Positions 39,871 to 49,987 of a stretch of 64,000 nt of DNA are shown piece after piece. The notes below the pieces were generated by a model. The model made no database searches, was not told where the DNA came from, and saw nothing but the letters and a program-made list of their open reading frames with translations. Within the stretch, counting starts at the first letter, position 1. Every line of letters begins with the position of its first letter. Both the position numbers and the translations under genes were made by a program. This DNA comes from Megamonas sp. UBA1796 (GTDB lineage Bacteria; Bacillota; Negativicutes; Selenomonadales; Selenomonadaceae): positions 1 through 64,000 of the forward strand of contig DCFU01000027.1 of NCBI GenBank assembly GCA_002319795.1, in the 5' to 3' direction.

Positions 39871-40809
39871 TTATTTTAATATATCATGCATGATACCCGC
39901 TGCAACCGTATAAGGATCTGTCTTACGCGCTTTTATATCACGGACAAAATCATCAATGATACCAGTATCGACAATTTTTTCCGTAATATAGGATCCAATA
40001 CGGCTATTCAGTATATCGAGCATTTCATCCTTTGTGCGCTTGATGCGCCTCTCGGCCAACTGTCCGTTACCCTTGATATAACTATGGTGCTTGTCAATTA
40101 TCGCAATGACTTCCTGTATGCCAATACCCTGATTAGCGACAACTTTCTGTATAGGCGGACGCCAATCTTTCATCACACCATCAAGATCCAGCATCATATT
40201 AAGTTCGGTAACCAGCCTATCCGCACCCTCATGATCCGCCTTATTGATCGTGAATACATCACCAATTTCAAGTATGCCAGCCTTGATTGCCTGTATGTCG
40301 TCTCCCATACCCGGGATAAGTACAACCATCGTCGTATCAGCCGCCTTGACGATATCAACCTCGGACTGTCCCACACCTACGGTCTCAACAAAAATGATAT
40401 CCTTGCCGAAAGCATCCATCGCCTTGACTGCATCCGCAGTCTTATGCGAAAGTCCGCCCAAACTGCCCCGCGTTCCCATGCTCCGGATAAAAACCCCCTC
40501 ATCGAGCGTTAATCCATTCATGCGTATACGGTCACCCAGGATAGCTCCGCCAGAAAACGGACTGGTCGGATCGATAGCAACGATACCTACGGTTTTTCCC
40601 TGCTTACGGTATTCACGCGCCAGCTTATCGGTCAAGGTGCTTTTCCCAGCGCCCGGAGGTCCTGTTATTCCCAGGACAAAAGCATTCCCCGTATGCGGAT
40701 AAATTTTCTTCATAATATCCGTAGCTTCATCATATTCATTCTCAATAGCTGTAATAGCCCGTGTCAAAGCCAGGCGGCTGCCGTTTAAAAGTTCCTGTGC
40801 TATATCCAT
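39871..40809 (-). CDS. meaB: MeaB/ArgK-type GTPase, partner of the split mutase
   Basis: GTPase of 312 residues with Walker A GPPGAGKST, AIDPTSPFSGGAILGDR, FVETVGVGQSE and NKAD. It protects and reloads methylmalonyl-CoA mutase. The ATG at 40809 follows GGTGG by 7 bases; an upstream start would add residues unrelated to MeaB. It is shorter at the N terminus than the other MeaB (25487-26668). It lies directly after the B12 subunit of the split mutase, with which it probably works. Confidence 0.9.
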   Translation of the reverse strand: MDIAQELLNGSRLALTRAITAIENEYDEATDIMKKIYPHTGNAFVLGITGPPGAGKSTLTDKLAREYRKQGKTVGIVAIDPTSPFSGGAILGDRIRMNGLTLDEGVFIRSMGTRGSLGGLSHKTADAVKAMDAFGKDIIFVETVGVGQSEVDIVKAADTTMVVLIPGMGDDIQAIKAGILEIGDVFTINKADHEGADRLVTELNMMLDLDGVMKDWRPPIQKVVANQGIGIQEVIAIIDKHHSYIKGNGQLAERRIKRTKDEMLDILNSRIGSYITEKIVDTGIIDDFVRDIKARKTDPYTVAAGIMHDILK

Positions 40810-40886
40810 TTCTGCACCACCCTTGGCAGGATAAAGAGCATGCCCCCTGAGAGGAAAACTCACAGAGGGCAATTTCCCATACCAAA

Positions 40887-41279
40887 TTATTTCACATTCT
40901 TTTTAATAAATTCAACAATATCTGTAGTAAGTGCCCCAGGCGTAAAGACTTCAGCAATACCTGCTTCCTTGAGTGCCGGGATATCGTCTTCCGGTATAAC
41001 ACCACCACCGATAACGAGTGTATCCTTCATTCCCTTTTCTCTGAGAAGATTGACCACCTTCGGGAAGAGGTGCGAATGTGCACCAGAAAGGATGCTCATA
41101 GCTACTACATTTACATCTTCCTGCAAAGCTGCTTCAGCAATCTGTTCCGGTGTCTGGCGAAGACCTGTATAAATAACCTCGAAGCCTGCATCACGAAGTG
41201 CACGGGCTACGACCTTTGCACCACGATCATGGCCATCAAGGCCTGGTTTTGCTACTAATACTCTGATACGTTTCTCCAT
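40887..41279 (-). CDS. mcmA2: Methylmalonyl-CoA mutase, separate B12-binding subunit
   Basis: Protein of 130 residues consisting only of the cobalamin-binding Rossmann domain, with VAKPGLDGHDRGAKVVA (DxHxxG motif), the SILSGAH loop and VIGGGVIP near the C terminus. It supplies base-off adenosylcobalamin to the catalytic subunit encoded upstream. Such separate subunits are known in archaea and some anaerobic bacteria. Confidence 0.92.
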   Translation of the reverse strand: MEKRIRVLVAKPGLDGHDRGAKVVARALRDAGFEVIYTGLRQTPEQIAEAALQEDVNVVAMSILSGAHSHLFPKVVNLLREKGMKDTLVIGGGVIPEDDIPALKEAGIAEVFTPGALTTDIVEFIKKNVK

Positions 41280-41304
41280 TTCGTAATTCCCTCCAAATCT
41301 CTAA

Positions 41305-42951
41305 TTAAAGATTGACATGAGCTTCATATTCGCCGAATACTTTACGCATTACACCGCAGATTTCTCCCAGCGTTGCGTAGGTCTTAACAGCAGTCAGGAT
41401 ATGCGGCATAAGGTTCTCGTTCTCATCAACGCAGGCCTTCTCAAGGGCAGTCAAAGCTGCCTGTACAGCTGCCTGATCACGTTTTGCTTTCATCTCAATA
41501 AGCTTAGCCTTTTGCTTTTCGCCTACAGAGGCATCAACGCGCAGAAGGTTCTTCGGAGATTCTTCCTTGATGTGGAATTTATTAACGCCAACAATCGTCT
41601 TGGCACCGGACTCAACATCCATCTGCCATTTGTAAGCGCTGTCCTGGATCTCCTTCTGGATATAGCCCTTCTCGATAGCAGCAACAGCGCCGCCAATCTC
41701 ATCAATCTTTTTGATATAATCCCAAGCCTCTGCTTCAATCTTGTTGGTGAGGGCTTCTACATAGTAAGAACCCGCAAGCGGATCAATAACATCTGCCAAA
41801 CCGCTTTCATAGGCAACAATCTGCTGCGTACGAAGCGCAATCATAACAGAATCTTCCGTAGGAAGTGCCAGAGCTTCATCACGAGAATTCGTATGGAGGG
41901 ACTGTGTACCGCCCATGACTGCCGCTGCAGTCTGGAGAGCTACACGTATAATATTGTTGTTCGGCTGCTGAGCCGTAAGCATGGAACCAGCCGTCTGTGT
42001 ATGGAAACGGAGCATCAGGGATTTTGGTTTCTGTGCATGGAAACGTTCCTTCATGACCTTTGCCCAGATGCGGCGGGAAGCACGGAATTTCGCAACCTCT
42101 TCGAGAACGTTGTTATGTGCATTCCAGAAGAAGGAGAGACGGCCAGCAAAAGCATCGACATCCAGGCCCGCTTTGATAGCAGCCTCAACGTATGCGATAC
42201 CATCAGCAATCGTAAATGCGATTTCCTGCGAAGCCGTTGAACCGGCTTCACGAATATGATAGCCGGAAATAGAGATTGTATTCCATTTCGGAACATTTTT
42301 GGAACAATATTCAAATATATTTGTAATGAGTCGCATGGACGGGCGCGGTGGGAAGATATAGGTTCCACGAGCCGCATACTCCTTAAGGATATCGTTCTGG
42401 ATCGTGCCCTTTAAAAGGTCTGGTGTTACCCCCTGCTTCTCAGCAACTGCGATGTACATTGCAAGCAGTACAGATGCCGGAGCATTGATTGTCATGGAGG
42501 TGGAAACCTTGCCCAGATCTATTTTATCAAAAAGGAGTTCCATATCAGCCATAGAGTCGATAGCAACACCGACTTTACCGACTTCACCCTGAGAAATATC
42601 ATCATCCGAATCATAGCCTATCTGCGTTGGCAAATCAAATGCGCAGGAAAGCCCTGTAGCGCCAGACTCAATAAGATAACGATAACGTTTGTTTGATTCC
42701 TCTGCCGTCGAGAAACCTGCATACATACGCATTGTCCAGAAACGGCCACGATACATCGTTGGTTGTACACCGCGTGTATAAGGATACACACCAGGAAAGC
42801 TGATTTCATCAGCATAATCGGTGTTCTTGATATCAAGCGGCGTATAAAGACGCTGCTCCGGAAGATGCGGGCGTTCTGGGAAACGCGCGATTGCCTTTTC
42901 GGCACTGGCTTCGTACTTAGCCAGTTCAGCTTGGACTTTTTCATTGCTCAT
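41305..42951 (-). CDS. mcmA1: Methylmalonyl-CoA mutase, catalytic subunit of the split enzyme
   Basis: Protein of 548 residues comprising the substrate-binding TIM barrel alone and ending where the B12 domain of a fused enzyme would begin. MCM-type residues are conserved: Tyr in RFWTMRMYAGFSTAEESN and Arg in YAARGTYIFPPRPSMR, as opposed to the isobutyryl-CoA mutase pair. ISGYHIREAGSTASQEIAFT is typical. It converts succinyl-CoA to (R)-methylmalonyl-CoA with the separate cobalamin subunit 25 bases downstream. A second, heterodimeric mutase is encoded at 26.7-31.1 kb. Confidence 0.92.
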   Translation of the reverse strand: MSNEKVQAELAKYEASAEKAIARFPERPHLPEQRLYTPLDIKNTDYADEISFPGVYPYTRGVQPTMYRGRFWTMRMYAGFSTAEESNKRYRYLIESGATGLSCAFDLPTQIGYDSDDDISQGEVGKVGVAIDSMADMELLFDKIDLGKVSTSMTINAPASVLLAMYIAVAEKQGVTPDLLKGTIQNDILKEYAARGTYIFPPRPSMRLITNIFEYCSKNVPKWNTISISGYHIREAGSTASQEIAFTIADGIAYVEAAIKAGLDVDAFAGRLSFFWNAHNNVLEEVAKFRASRRIWAKVMKERFHAQKPKSLMLRFHTQTAGSMLTAQQPNNNIIRVALQTAAAVMGGTQSLHTNSRDEALALPTEDSVMIALRTQQIVAYESGLADVIDPLAGSYYVEALTNKIEAEAWDYIKKIDEIGGAVAAIEKGYIQKEIQDSAYKWQMDVESGAKTIVGVNKFHIKEESPKNLLRVDASVGEKQKAKLIEMKAKRDQAAVQAALTALEKACVDENENLMPHILTAVKTYATLGEICGVMRKVFGEYEAHVNL

Positions 42952-42969
42952 AATGGAAAATACCCCCTG

Positions 42970-44475
42970 TTATTTTTTCATTGAACCAGTTTCTATGAAT
43001 CTTTCATGCCAGGACAGCGCTTCTTTTATGATGTGCGGTGTCTGTGCATGCTTCGTAGCTGCATCTGCTCTCTCAAAATAATCAAGCAGCATCGGACGGT
43101 AATCCGGGTGTGCACACTTATTGATAACTTCAAGCGCACGTGTCTTCGGTGCGAGGCCACGAAGATCTGCCAGTCCCTGCTCCGTAACAATGATATCGAC
43201 ATCATGCTCTGTATGATCTATATGCGAACACATCGGAACGATGGAAGATATCAGACCATTCTTTGCCGTGGAAGCTGTAAAGAATGTAGTGAGATATGCA
43301 TTGCGTGCAAAGTCACCAGAACCGCCGATACCGTTCATCATCTTCGTGCCCATGATGTGAGTGGAGTTCACATTACCGTAAATGTCAGCTTCGATGGCCG
43401 TGTTCATGCCAAGGACGCCGATGCGCCGTACGACCTCTGGGCTGTTGGAGATTTCCTCCGGACGAAGCATGATGTGCTTCCTGTATTCTTTGATATTTCT
43501 ATAAAAACGCTCCAGTCCCTCAGGCGATGGGGACAGAGCCGTACCCGATGCGAAGTTCAGTTTGCCGGCATCGATAAGGTCAAACATGCCATCCTGAATA
43601 ACCTCTGTATAAACAGAAAGGTCTTTAAAATCCGAATTAATAAAGCCACTGATGACTGCATTGGCAACATTGCCTACGCCGGACTGTAATGGGAGCAGAT
43701 TCTTCGGCATGCGGCCAGCCTTGATTTCAGCATGAAGGAATTCAACAAACAATTCCGACATTCTCTTGGCATCTTGATCAATTTCACCGAATGGACGCGT
43801 ATGGTCCTTGATATCACAAGGAACAATGAACTTAATCTTGTCCGGTGTGCAAGGAATATAGGACGTGCCAATACGATCGTTTGTCTTAACTATCGGAATT
43901 GGCAAACGATGCGGTGGATCGAGCGGAACATAGACATCATGCATGCCTTCAAGTTCCAATGGCTGTGTTGTATTGACTTCGACAATAACTACATCGGCAG
44001 TCTGTACATAGGAAGCCGAATTACCCATGGAGGTTGTAGGAATGATATTCCCCTCTTCCGTAATAGCACAGGCTTCAACGATGGCAACATCTATTTTACC
44101 ACCCATATAGCCATAACGGGCAAGCTGTGCAGACTCACTGAGATGAAGATCGCAGTAGTCCATTTCTCCCTTGTTGATTTCGTTGCGAAGCACCTTGTTG
44201 GTCTGGTATGGCATACGGAACTGAATACCATGAACCTCACCCAACGCACCATCCAATTCCTGACCGGTAGACGCGCCAGTCCACAAATTAATCTTAAATG
44301 GATCCTTCTTCATGCGCTCAGCAAGAGCTAAAGGCACCGCCTTCGGATACCCTGAAGGGGTAAAACCGCTTGTGCCAATGTTCATGCCCGGCTTGATGTA
44401 AGCAGCTGCTTCCTCCGCAGTAACAATTTTTGACTGCAGTTCCTTGCAGCGCACACGATCGAGAATATCAATCAT
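42970..44475 (-). CDS. scpC: Propionyl-CoA:succinate (or acetate) CoA transferase
   Basis: Class I CoA transferase of 501 residues in the AarC/Cat1/ScpC family. The N terminus has GMNIGTSGFTPSGYPKAVP, and the C-terminal half has AIEADIYGNVNSTH (with the catalytic glutamate in this family) and GIGGSGDFARNA. At the head of a propionate operon it most likely moves CoA from propionyl-CoA to succinate, closing the cycle and releasing propionate. Succinyl-CoA:acetate transfer is the alternative. The gene has its own promoter about 165 bases upstream. Confidence 0.88.
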   Translation of the reverse strand: MIDILDRVRCKELQSKIVTAEEAAAYIKPGMNIGTSGFTPSGYPKAVPLALAERMKKDPFKINLWTGASTGQELDGALGEVHGIQFRMPYQTNKVLRNEINKGEMDYCDLHLSESAQLARYGYMGGKIDVAIVEACAITEEGNIIPTTSMGNSASYVQTADVVIVEVNTTQPLELEGMHDVYVPLDPPHRLPIPIVKTNDRIGTSYIPCTPDKIKFIVPCDIKDHTRPFGEIDQDAKRMSELFVEFLHAEIKAGRMPKNLLPLQSGVGNVANAVISGFINSDFKDLSVYTEVIQDGMFDLIDAGKLNFASGTALSPSPEGLERFYRNIKEYRKHIMLRPEEISNSPEVVRRIGVLGMNTAIEADIYGNVNSTHIMGTKMMNGIGGSGDFARNAYLTTFFTASTAKNGLISSIVPMCSHIDHTEHDVDIIVTEQGLADLRGLAPKTRALEVINKCAHPDYRPMLLDYFERADAATKHAQTPHIIKEALSWHERFIETGSMKK

Positions 44476-44640
44476 TAAGAAATCCTCCCTTTGGGCCGCT
44501 TATCAACCCATAATCTTTTGAAACCCTGGTACTCGCAATCCCCTGCATAGATGTAGAATAAATAACCTGAAGCTATTACTTCTTAACATTTATAATTAAA
44601 GATTATCATAGCACCATGTATCAATTATATTACCTCCATT

Positions 44641-44669
44641 AGCATATCACTAGGACGAACCATCGTCAA
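44641..44669 (-). promoter_or_regulatory. Promoter of the propionate operon
   Basis: TTGACG, a 17-base spacer and TATGCT on the minus strand. The untranslated leader to scpC is about 160 bases, with no riboswitch I can recognise. Confidence 0.6.
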
Positions 44670-44842
44670 GATGGAGAGACCCTATTCCGGACGCCTTTTT
44701 GCAGTATTTGTGAAAAAAAGTTCTAAGTAAAAAATTTCATAATTTTTCATCAAATATCGCATGTGCATAGGACCTAATCATTAAATACATATTACATAAA
44801 ATTTTTCATCTGCCAGTCCTGTCAAAAGGTACTTTCTATAAA

Positions 44843-44889
44843 TTTTTTGGCTGTTGCTGCGTTTTACATACCACAGCAACAGCAAAAAA
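44843..44889. repeat. Long inverted repeat after uvrA
   Basis: A 10 bp perfect stem (GCTGTTGCTG/CAGCAACAGC) is extended by T6 paired with A6 across a one-base bulge, around a 14-base loop. Because the T and A runs pair with each other the same hairpin forms on both strands. It may end uvrA transcription, but no separate T tail follows. The rest of the 487-base gap between uvrA and scpC holds AT-rich sequence, a short GAATC/GATTC hairpin with T8 just upstream of this repeat, and the scpC promoter. Confidence 0.55.
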
Positions 44890-44962
44890 AAGAATCCCCT
44901 GAAGCATCCATGATTCGTCTAATCTGTCATCAATCCACCAGACTCATTGAAACAGCCATTTC

Positions 44963-47788
44963 TTAATATTTTTCCTCTAAAACAGGCTTTAAAAATTTGC
45001 CTGTATACGAAGCCGCAACCTTTACAATATCCTCAGGGCGTCCCTCGGCTACAACCATGCCGCCCTGATCTCCTCCCTCGGGTCCAAGATCAATGATGTG
45101 ATCTGCGGTCTTGATAACGTCCAGATTATGCTCGATTACGATAACCGTATCGCCGCCATCGACCAAACGCTGCAAAATACTCAGCAGCTTATCGATGTCT
45201 GCCGTATGGAGACCTGTCGTAGGTTCATCCAGTATATAAAGGGTTTTGCCCGTAGAACGGCGTGCCAGCTCGGTTGAAAGTTTCACACGCTGTGCTTCAC
45301 CGCCCGAAAGCGTCGTTGCCGACTGTCCGAGTTTGATATAGCCAAGTCCCACATCCTGAATGACTTTGAGTTTGCGTTCAATACGCGGCACATTCTTAAA
45401 AAATTCTACGGCCTCATCTACGACCATATCCAGCACATCCGCAATCGTCTTTCCCTTATACTTCACTTCGAGTGTCTCACGATTATAACGGGCTCCTTTG
45501 CAGACCTCACAAGGCACATAAACATCCGGCAGAAAATGCATCTCGATCTTTATGATGCCATCGCCATGGCAGGCCTCACAGCGGCCACCCTTGACATTGA
45601 AGCTGAAGCGCCCTGCTTTGTAGCCGCGTATCTTGGCTTCATTCGTCTGGCTGAACAGCTCGCGGATCGTATCAAATACCCCTGTATAGGTAGCCGGATT
45701 CGAACGCGGCGTACGCCCGATAGGCGCCTGATCAATATCAATGATCTTATCGATATTTTCCAAGCCAATAATTTTCTTATGTTTGCCAGGCTTACCCTTC
45801 GCATGGTAAAGTCTGGAGGCAATGCCCTTGTACAGTACTTCATTGATGAGTGTACTCTTGCCTGACCCCGAAACACCTGTAACCACCGTGAACAGGCCCA
45901 GTGGAAACTTCACGCGGAGATCCTTGAGATTGTTCTCCGCTGCTCCCACGATTTCAATGAACTTTCCGTTACCGTTGCGGCGTTTTGCCGGCACAGGAAT
46001 ATACTTGCGGCGGCTCAGATATTGCCCGGTGATGGATTCCGGCACCTTCTTTATTTCCTCAGCCGTTCCCTGCGCAATAACATAGCCGCCATGTTCGCCT
46101 GCGCCGGGACCGATATCAATAATACAATCCGCCGCATACATCGTATCCTCGTCATGCTCAACAACAATAAGCGTATTGCCAAGATCCCGCAGATTTTTGA
46201 GTGCTGCCAGCAGACGGTTGTTATCCCTCTGGTGCAGACCAATACTGGGTTCATCAAGAATATAAAGCACGCCCACCAGTCCGGAACCTATCTGCGTGGC
46301 AAGCCTTATACGCTGAGCCTCACCGCCAGAAAGCGTGCCCGCCGCACGTGACAAGGTAAGATAATCGAGCCCTACATTGATGAGAAATCCCAGCCGTGCA
46401 TGGATTTCCTTCAATATCTGCGCTGCAATCTTCTGCTCACGCGCTGTAAGTTCGACTCCCTGGAAAAACACCTCGCATTCACGTATGGTAAACTGTGTCA
46501 CCTCGTAAATGCTCCGGCCGGCAATTTTAACTGCCAGTGTTTCCGGCTTCAGACGCGCACCGTGACAAACAGGACACGGGGTATTTGTCATATAATTTTC
46601 ATAGCTCTCCCGCATCTCGTCCGAGTCCGTCTCCCGATATCGGCGAGCCAGAAGGGGCATAATCCCCTCAAAATTGGAATGGTATTCTTTATATTCACCA
46701 TACATATTTTCATAGGAATAATCATATTTTTCTTCCCCCGAGCCATAAAGCAGAATGTCTCGTGTTTTCTTATCCACAGCCGAATACAGTGTATCCACCG
46801 TATATCCATAATGGCGCAGCACCGCATCGATCTGACACATGGCATAGGAGTTCAGATTCTTCGAAATTGGGGCAAAGACACCCTCTGCGAAACTCTTTTC
46901 CGGATTTGGTACTACAAGGTCGGGATCAAACTCCATATTGCTGCCAAGACCGCCGCAGTTCGGACATGCACCATAAGGGTTATTAAAAGAGAACATGCGC
47001 GGCGCAATTTCCGGCAGACTGATGCCGCAGTCCACACAGGCAAAATTCTGGCTGAACATCAGTGTCTCGCCATCTACAACCTGCACATATACAACGCCTT
47101 CACCAAGCTCCAGCGCCGTTTCAAGCGAATCGGCCAGACGCCGGTCAATCCCCTCGCGGATCACAAGCCGATCCACAATAACTTCTATAGTATGTTTTTT
47201 ATTTTTTTCAAGCTGGATCTCCTCATTTACATCATAGACCTCATCATCAATACGTACCCGCACATAGCCTTCACGGCGGATATGTTCAAGCATCTTGCGA
47301 TGCTCCCCCTTTTTACCACGCACGACCTGCGCCATAATGAGCAGTTTTGTATGTTCCGGCAGCGTAAGCAGCTGATCGAGCATCTGATCAACCGTCTGCT
47401 GCGTGATTGGTTTGCCACAATGCGGACAATGGGGTCTTCCTGCGCGGGCAAACAGCAGGCGCAGGTAATCATATATTTCCGTAACCGTGCCGACAGTGGA
47501 CCGTGGATTGCGGCTTGTCGTCTTTTGATCAATGGAAATAGCCGGTGACAGACCCTCAATATAATCAACATCCGGCTTATCCATCTGACCAAGGAACTGC
47601 CGTGCGTAGGACGACAGCGATTCCACATAACGCCGCTGTCCCTCAGCGTAAATTGTATCAAAAGCCAAAGAAGATTTCCCCGAGCCGCTGAGTCCGGTAA
47701 TAACAACGAGCTTGTCTCGCGGTATCTCGATATTTATATTTTTTAAATTATGCTCTCTGGCGCCTTTAATGCGAATGCAATTATCCAT
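44963..47788 (-). CDS. uvrA: Excinuclease ABC subunit A
   Basis: Protein of 941 residues, normal UvrA length. Two ABC modules: Walker A GLSGSGKSS near the start and GVSGSGKST about residue 635, each with an LSGGEAQR signature, plus zinc-finger cysteines (CPNCGG region and CEACHGDG/CEVCKGAR). It recognises bulky DNA lesions with UvrB in nucleotide excision repair. It follows uvrB by 7 bases, forming a uvrBA operon. Confidence 0.97.
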   Translation of the reverse strand: MDNCIRIKGAREHNLKNINIEIPRDKLVVITGLSGSGKSSLAFDTIYAEGQRRYVESLSSYARQFLGQMDKPDVDYIEGLSPAISIDQKTTSRNPRSTVGTVTEIYDYLRLLFARAGRPHCPHCGKPITQQTVDQMLDQLLTLPEHTKLLIMAQVVRGKKGEHRKMLEHIRREGYVRVRIDDEVYDVNEEIQLEKNKKHTIEVIVDRLVIREGIDRRLADSLETALELGEGVVYVQVVDGETLMFSQNFACVDCGISLPEIAPRMFSFNNPYGACPNCGGLGSNMEFDPDLVVPNPEKSFAEGVFAPISKNLNSYAMCQIDAVLRHYGYTVDTLYSAVDKKTRDILLYGSGEEKYDYSYENMYGEYKEYHSNFEGIMPLLARRYRETDSDEMRESYENYMTNTPCPVCHGARLKPETLAVKIAGRSIYEVTQFTIRECEVFFQGVELTAREQKIAAQILKEIHARLGFLINVGLDYLTLSRAAGTLSGGEAQRIRLATQIGSGLVGVLYILDEPSIGLHQRDNNRLLAALKNLRDLGNTLIVVEHDEDTMYAADCIIDIGPGAGEHGGYVIAQGTAEEIKKVPESITGQYLSRRKYIPVPAKRRNGNGKFIEIVGAAENNLKDLRVKFPLGLFTVVTGVSGSGKSTLINEVLYKGIASRLYHAKGKPGKHKKIIGLENIDKIIDIDQAPIGRTPRSNPATYTGVFDTIRELFSQTNEAKIRGYKAGRFSFNVKGGRCEACHGDGIIKIEMHFLPDVYVPCEVCKGARYNRETLEVKYKGKTIADVLDMVVDEAVEFFKNVPRIERKLKVIQDVGLGYIKLGQSATTLSGGEAQRVKLSTELARRSTGKTLYILDEPTTGLHTADIDKLLSILQRLVDGGDTVIVIEHNLDVIKTADHIIDLGPEGGDQGGMVVAEGRPEDIVKVAASYTGKFLKPVLEEKY

Positions 47789-47795
47789 GACTCAC

Positions 47796-49853
47796 CTATT
47801 CCTTTTTCTTTCTTTTTTTACCTGATTTCGAGCCTGTACTTTCCTCAAAATCATAAATCATATCACGCAGCTCAGCCGCACGTTCAAATTCCAAAGCACG
47901 TGAAGCCTCACGCATTTGACGCGTCAATGTTTTTATAAGCTCTTCCTTTTCCTTTTTTCCCAACTTCTTCTTTTTACTGTCCCCAGCCTTATACGTTGCA
48001 CTTGTTTCGGCAACAAGTGTTGTCTCTATAAGCGAAACCACTGGCTTTTCTATCGTTTTCGGCACGATATGATGTTCTTCATTATATTTTTCCTGTACAA
48101 TACGCCGTCGCTGTGTCTCGCTCATAGCCCGCTGCATAGAATCCGTAATGACGTCCGCATACATGATGACACGTCCATGCACATTACGTGCTGCACGTCC
48201 AATGGTCTGAATAAGGGATGTATCTGAACGCAAAAATCCTTCCTTATCCGCATCCAATATTGCCACGAGCGATACTTCCGGCATATCCAGCCCTTCACGC
48301 AGCAAATTTATACCTACAAGCACATCGAAATCGCCTGCACGAAGGCCACGAATAATCTCCGCACGCTCCATCGTTACAATGTCCGAATGCAGATATCGCA
48401 CACGCACCCCCATTTCCTTGAAATAATCCGTAAGATTTTCTGCCATTTTCTTGGTAAGTGTCGTCACGAGCACACGTTCATTCTGAGAAGTTCGTATACG
48501 AATTTCTCCCAGTAAATCATCCATCTGCCCCGTCAGCGGCCGCACCTCAATTGCCGGATCTACCAACCCTGTCGGGCGTATGATTTGCTGCACAATCTGT
48601 TGTGCCTCACCCAGTTCATATTTTGCCGGTGTTGCAGATACGTAAATAATCTGATTGATGCGCTTTACAAACTCCTCAAAACGCAGTGGTCTGTTATCAA
48701 AGGCTGAAGGCAGACGAAACCCGTTATCTATAAGTGATTCCTTGCGTGAACGATCTCCGGCATACATAGCCCTGACCTGCGGCATCGTTACATGCGATTC
48801 ATCCATGACAATAAGAAAATCCTCCGGAAAATAATCCAGCAGTGTATAAGGAGCATCCCCCGGGGCCCGATGTGTAAGATGACGCGAATAGTTCTCTATA
48901 CCCGAGCAGTAGCCCATTTCCTGCATCATTTCGAGATCGTAATTCGTTCGCTGTTTAATCCGCTGTGCCTCCAGCAGTTTATTCTGCGACTCAAAAACCT
49001 TGACCTGCTGATCAAGCTCCTGTCCTATGGTCTGCATGGCAAGCTCCATATCTTCCTTAGAAGTAACGTAATGTGACGCTGGAAAAATCATCGAATGTGT
49101 ACGTTCCCCATAAATTTCTCCGGTGACAACATCAAATTCGAGAATTCGCTCCACCTCATCGCCAAAAAGCTCGATACGCACCGCACGATTATTATAGCCT
49201 GCCGGGAACACCTCGACAACATCCCCGCGCACACGGAACCTGCCACGTTCAAAAGCAATATCGTTGCGTTCATATTGCATAGTCACTAACTTGCGCAGAA
49301 TATCATCCCTGTCGCATTGCTGTCCTTTATGGAGTGAGAGCACCATCTCATGATAACTTTCCGGCGATCCCAAACCATAGATGCATGATACACTCGCAAC
49401 GATAATAACGTCCCGGCGCTCAAAAAGGGAACAGGTTGCCGAATGGCGCAATTCATCAATCTCATCGTTGATAGATGCATCCTTTTCAATATATGTATCC
49501 GTTGACGCAATATACGCCTCCGGCTGATAATAATCATAATAGCTCACAAAATAGCCTACATAATTCTTAGGAAAAAACGCCTTAAACTCACTTGCCAGCT
49601 GCGCTGCGAGGGTTTTATTGTGTGCGATGACAAGTGTCGGTTTCTGCACTTTTTCGATTACCTTGGCAATCGTGAAGGTTTTTCCTGTACCCGTAGCACC
49701 TAACAGCACCTGCGCCGCCTGCCCATTTTCGATACCTGCCGCAAGTTCGTCTATAGCTTTAGGCTGATCGCCCATCGGCACAAAAGGCGCCACAACTTCA
49801 AACGGAATTTCCTTATTAAATTGCATTGTATTCAGTTTCGGCACCATAGCCAT
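47796..49853 (-). CDS. uvrB: Excinuclease ABC subunit B
   Basis: Protein of 685 residues: helicase motif I LGATGTGKT, the beta-hairpin VSYYDYYQPEAY that clamps damaged DNA, DEAD-like MDESHV, motif VI QTIGRAARN, and the C-terminal UVR domain (REASRALEFERAAELRDMI) that contacts UvrC. The ATG at 49853 has GGAGG 7 bases upstream. It receives damage from UvrA and recruits UvrC. Confidence 0.97.
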   Translation of the reverse strand: MAMVPKLNTMQFNKEIPFEVVAPFVPMGDQPKAIDELAAGIENGQAAQVLLGATGTGKTFTIAKVIEKVQKPTLVIAHNKTLAAQLASEFKAFFPKNYVGYFVSYYDYYQPEAYIASTDTYIEKDASINDEIDELRHSATCSLFERRDVIIVASVSCIYGLGSPESYHEMVLSLHKGQQCDRDDILRKLVTMQYERNDIAFERGRFRVRGDVVEVFPAGYNNRAVRIELFGDEVERILEFDVVTGEIYGERTHSMIFPASHYVTSKEDMELAMQTIGQELDQQVKVFESQNKLLEAQRIKQRTNYDLEMMQEMGYCSGIENYSRHLTHRAPGDAPYTLLDYFPEDFLIVMDESHVTMPQVRAMYAGDRSRKESLIDNGFRLPSAFDNRPLRFEEFVKRINQIIYVSATPAKYELGEAQQIVQQIIRPTGLVDPAIEVRPLTGQMDDLLGEIRIRTSQNERVLVTTLTKKMAENLTDYFKEMGVRVRYLHSDIVTMERAEIIRGLRAGDFDVLVGINLLREGLDMPEVSLVAILDADKEGFLRSDTSLIQTIGRAARNVHGRVIMYADVITDSMQRAMSETQRRRIVQEKYNEEHHIVPKTIEKPVVSLIETTLVAETSATYKAGDSKKKKLGKKEKEELIKTLTRQMREASRALEFERAAELRDMIYDFEESTGSKSGKKRKKKE

Positions 49854-49916
49854 TTCTTTTCCTCCATTTTCCGAACATATATACTAATTATAACGCATAT
49901 GATGCATAAAGAAAAG

Positions 49917-49944
49917 CAAAAGACTGCCGTAAAATACGACAGCC
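49917..49944 (-). terminator. Terminator after the HD-GYP gene
   Basis: GGCTGTCGTA pairs with TACGGCAGTC around a 3-base loop, followed by TTTTGCTTTTC on the minus strand. Confidence 0.8.
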
Positions 49945-49987
49945 TTGATATACCAATCCGCGCTCCAGCCATTCTCGGTGGCGAAGC

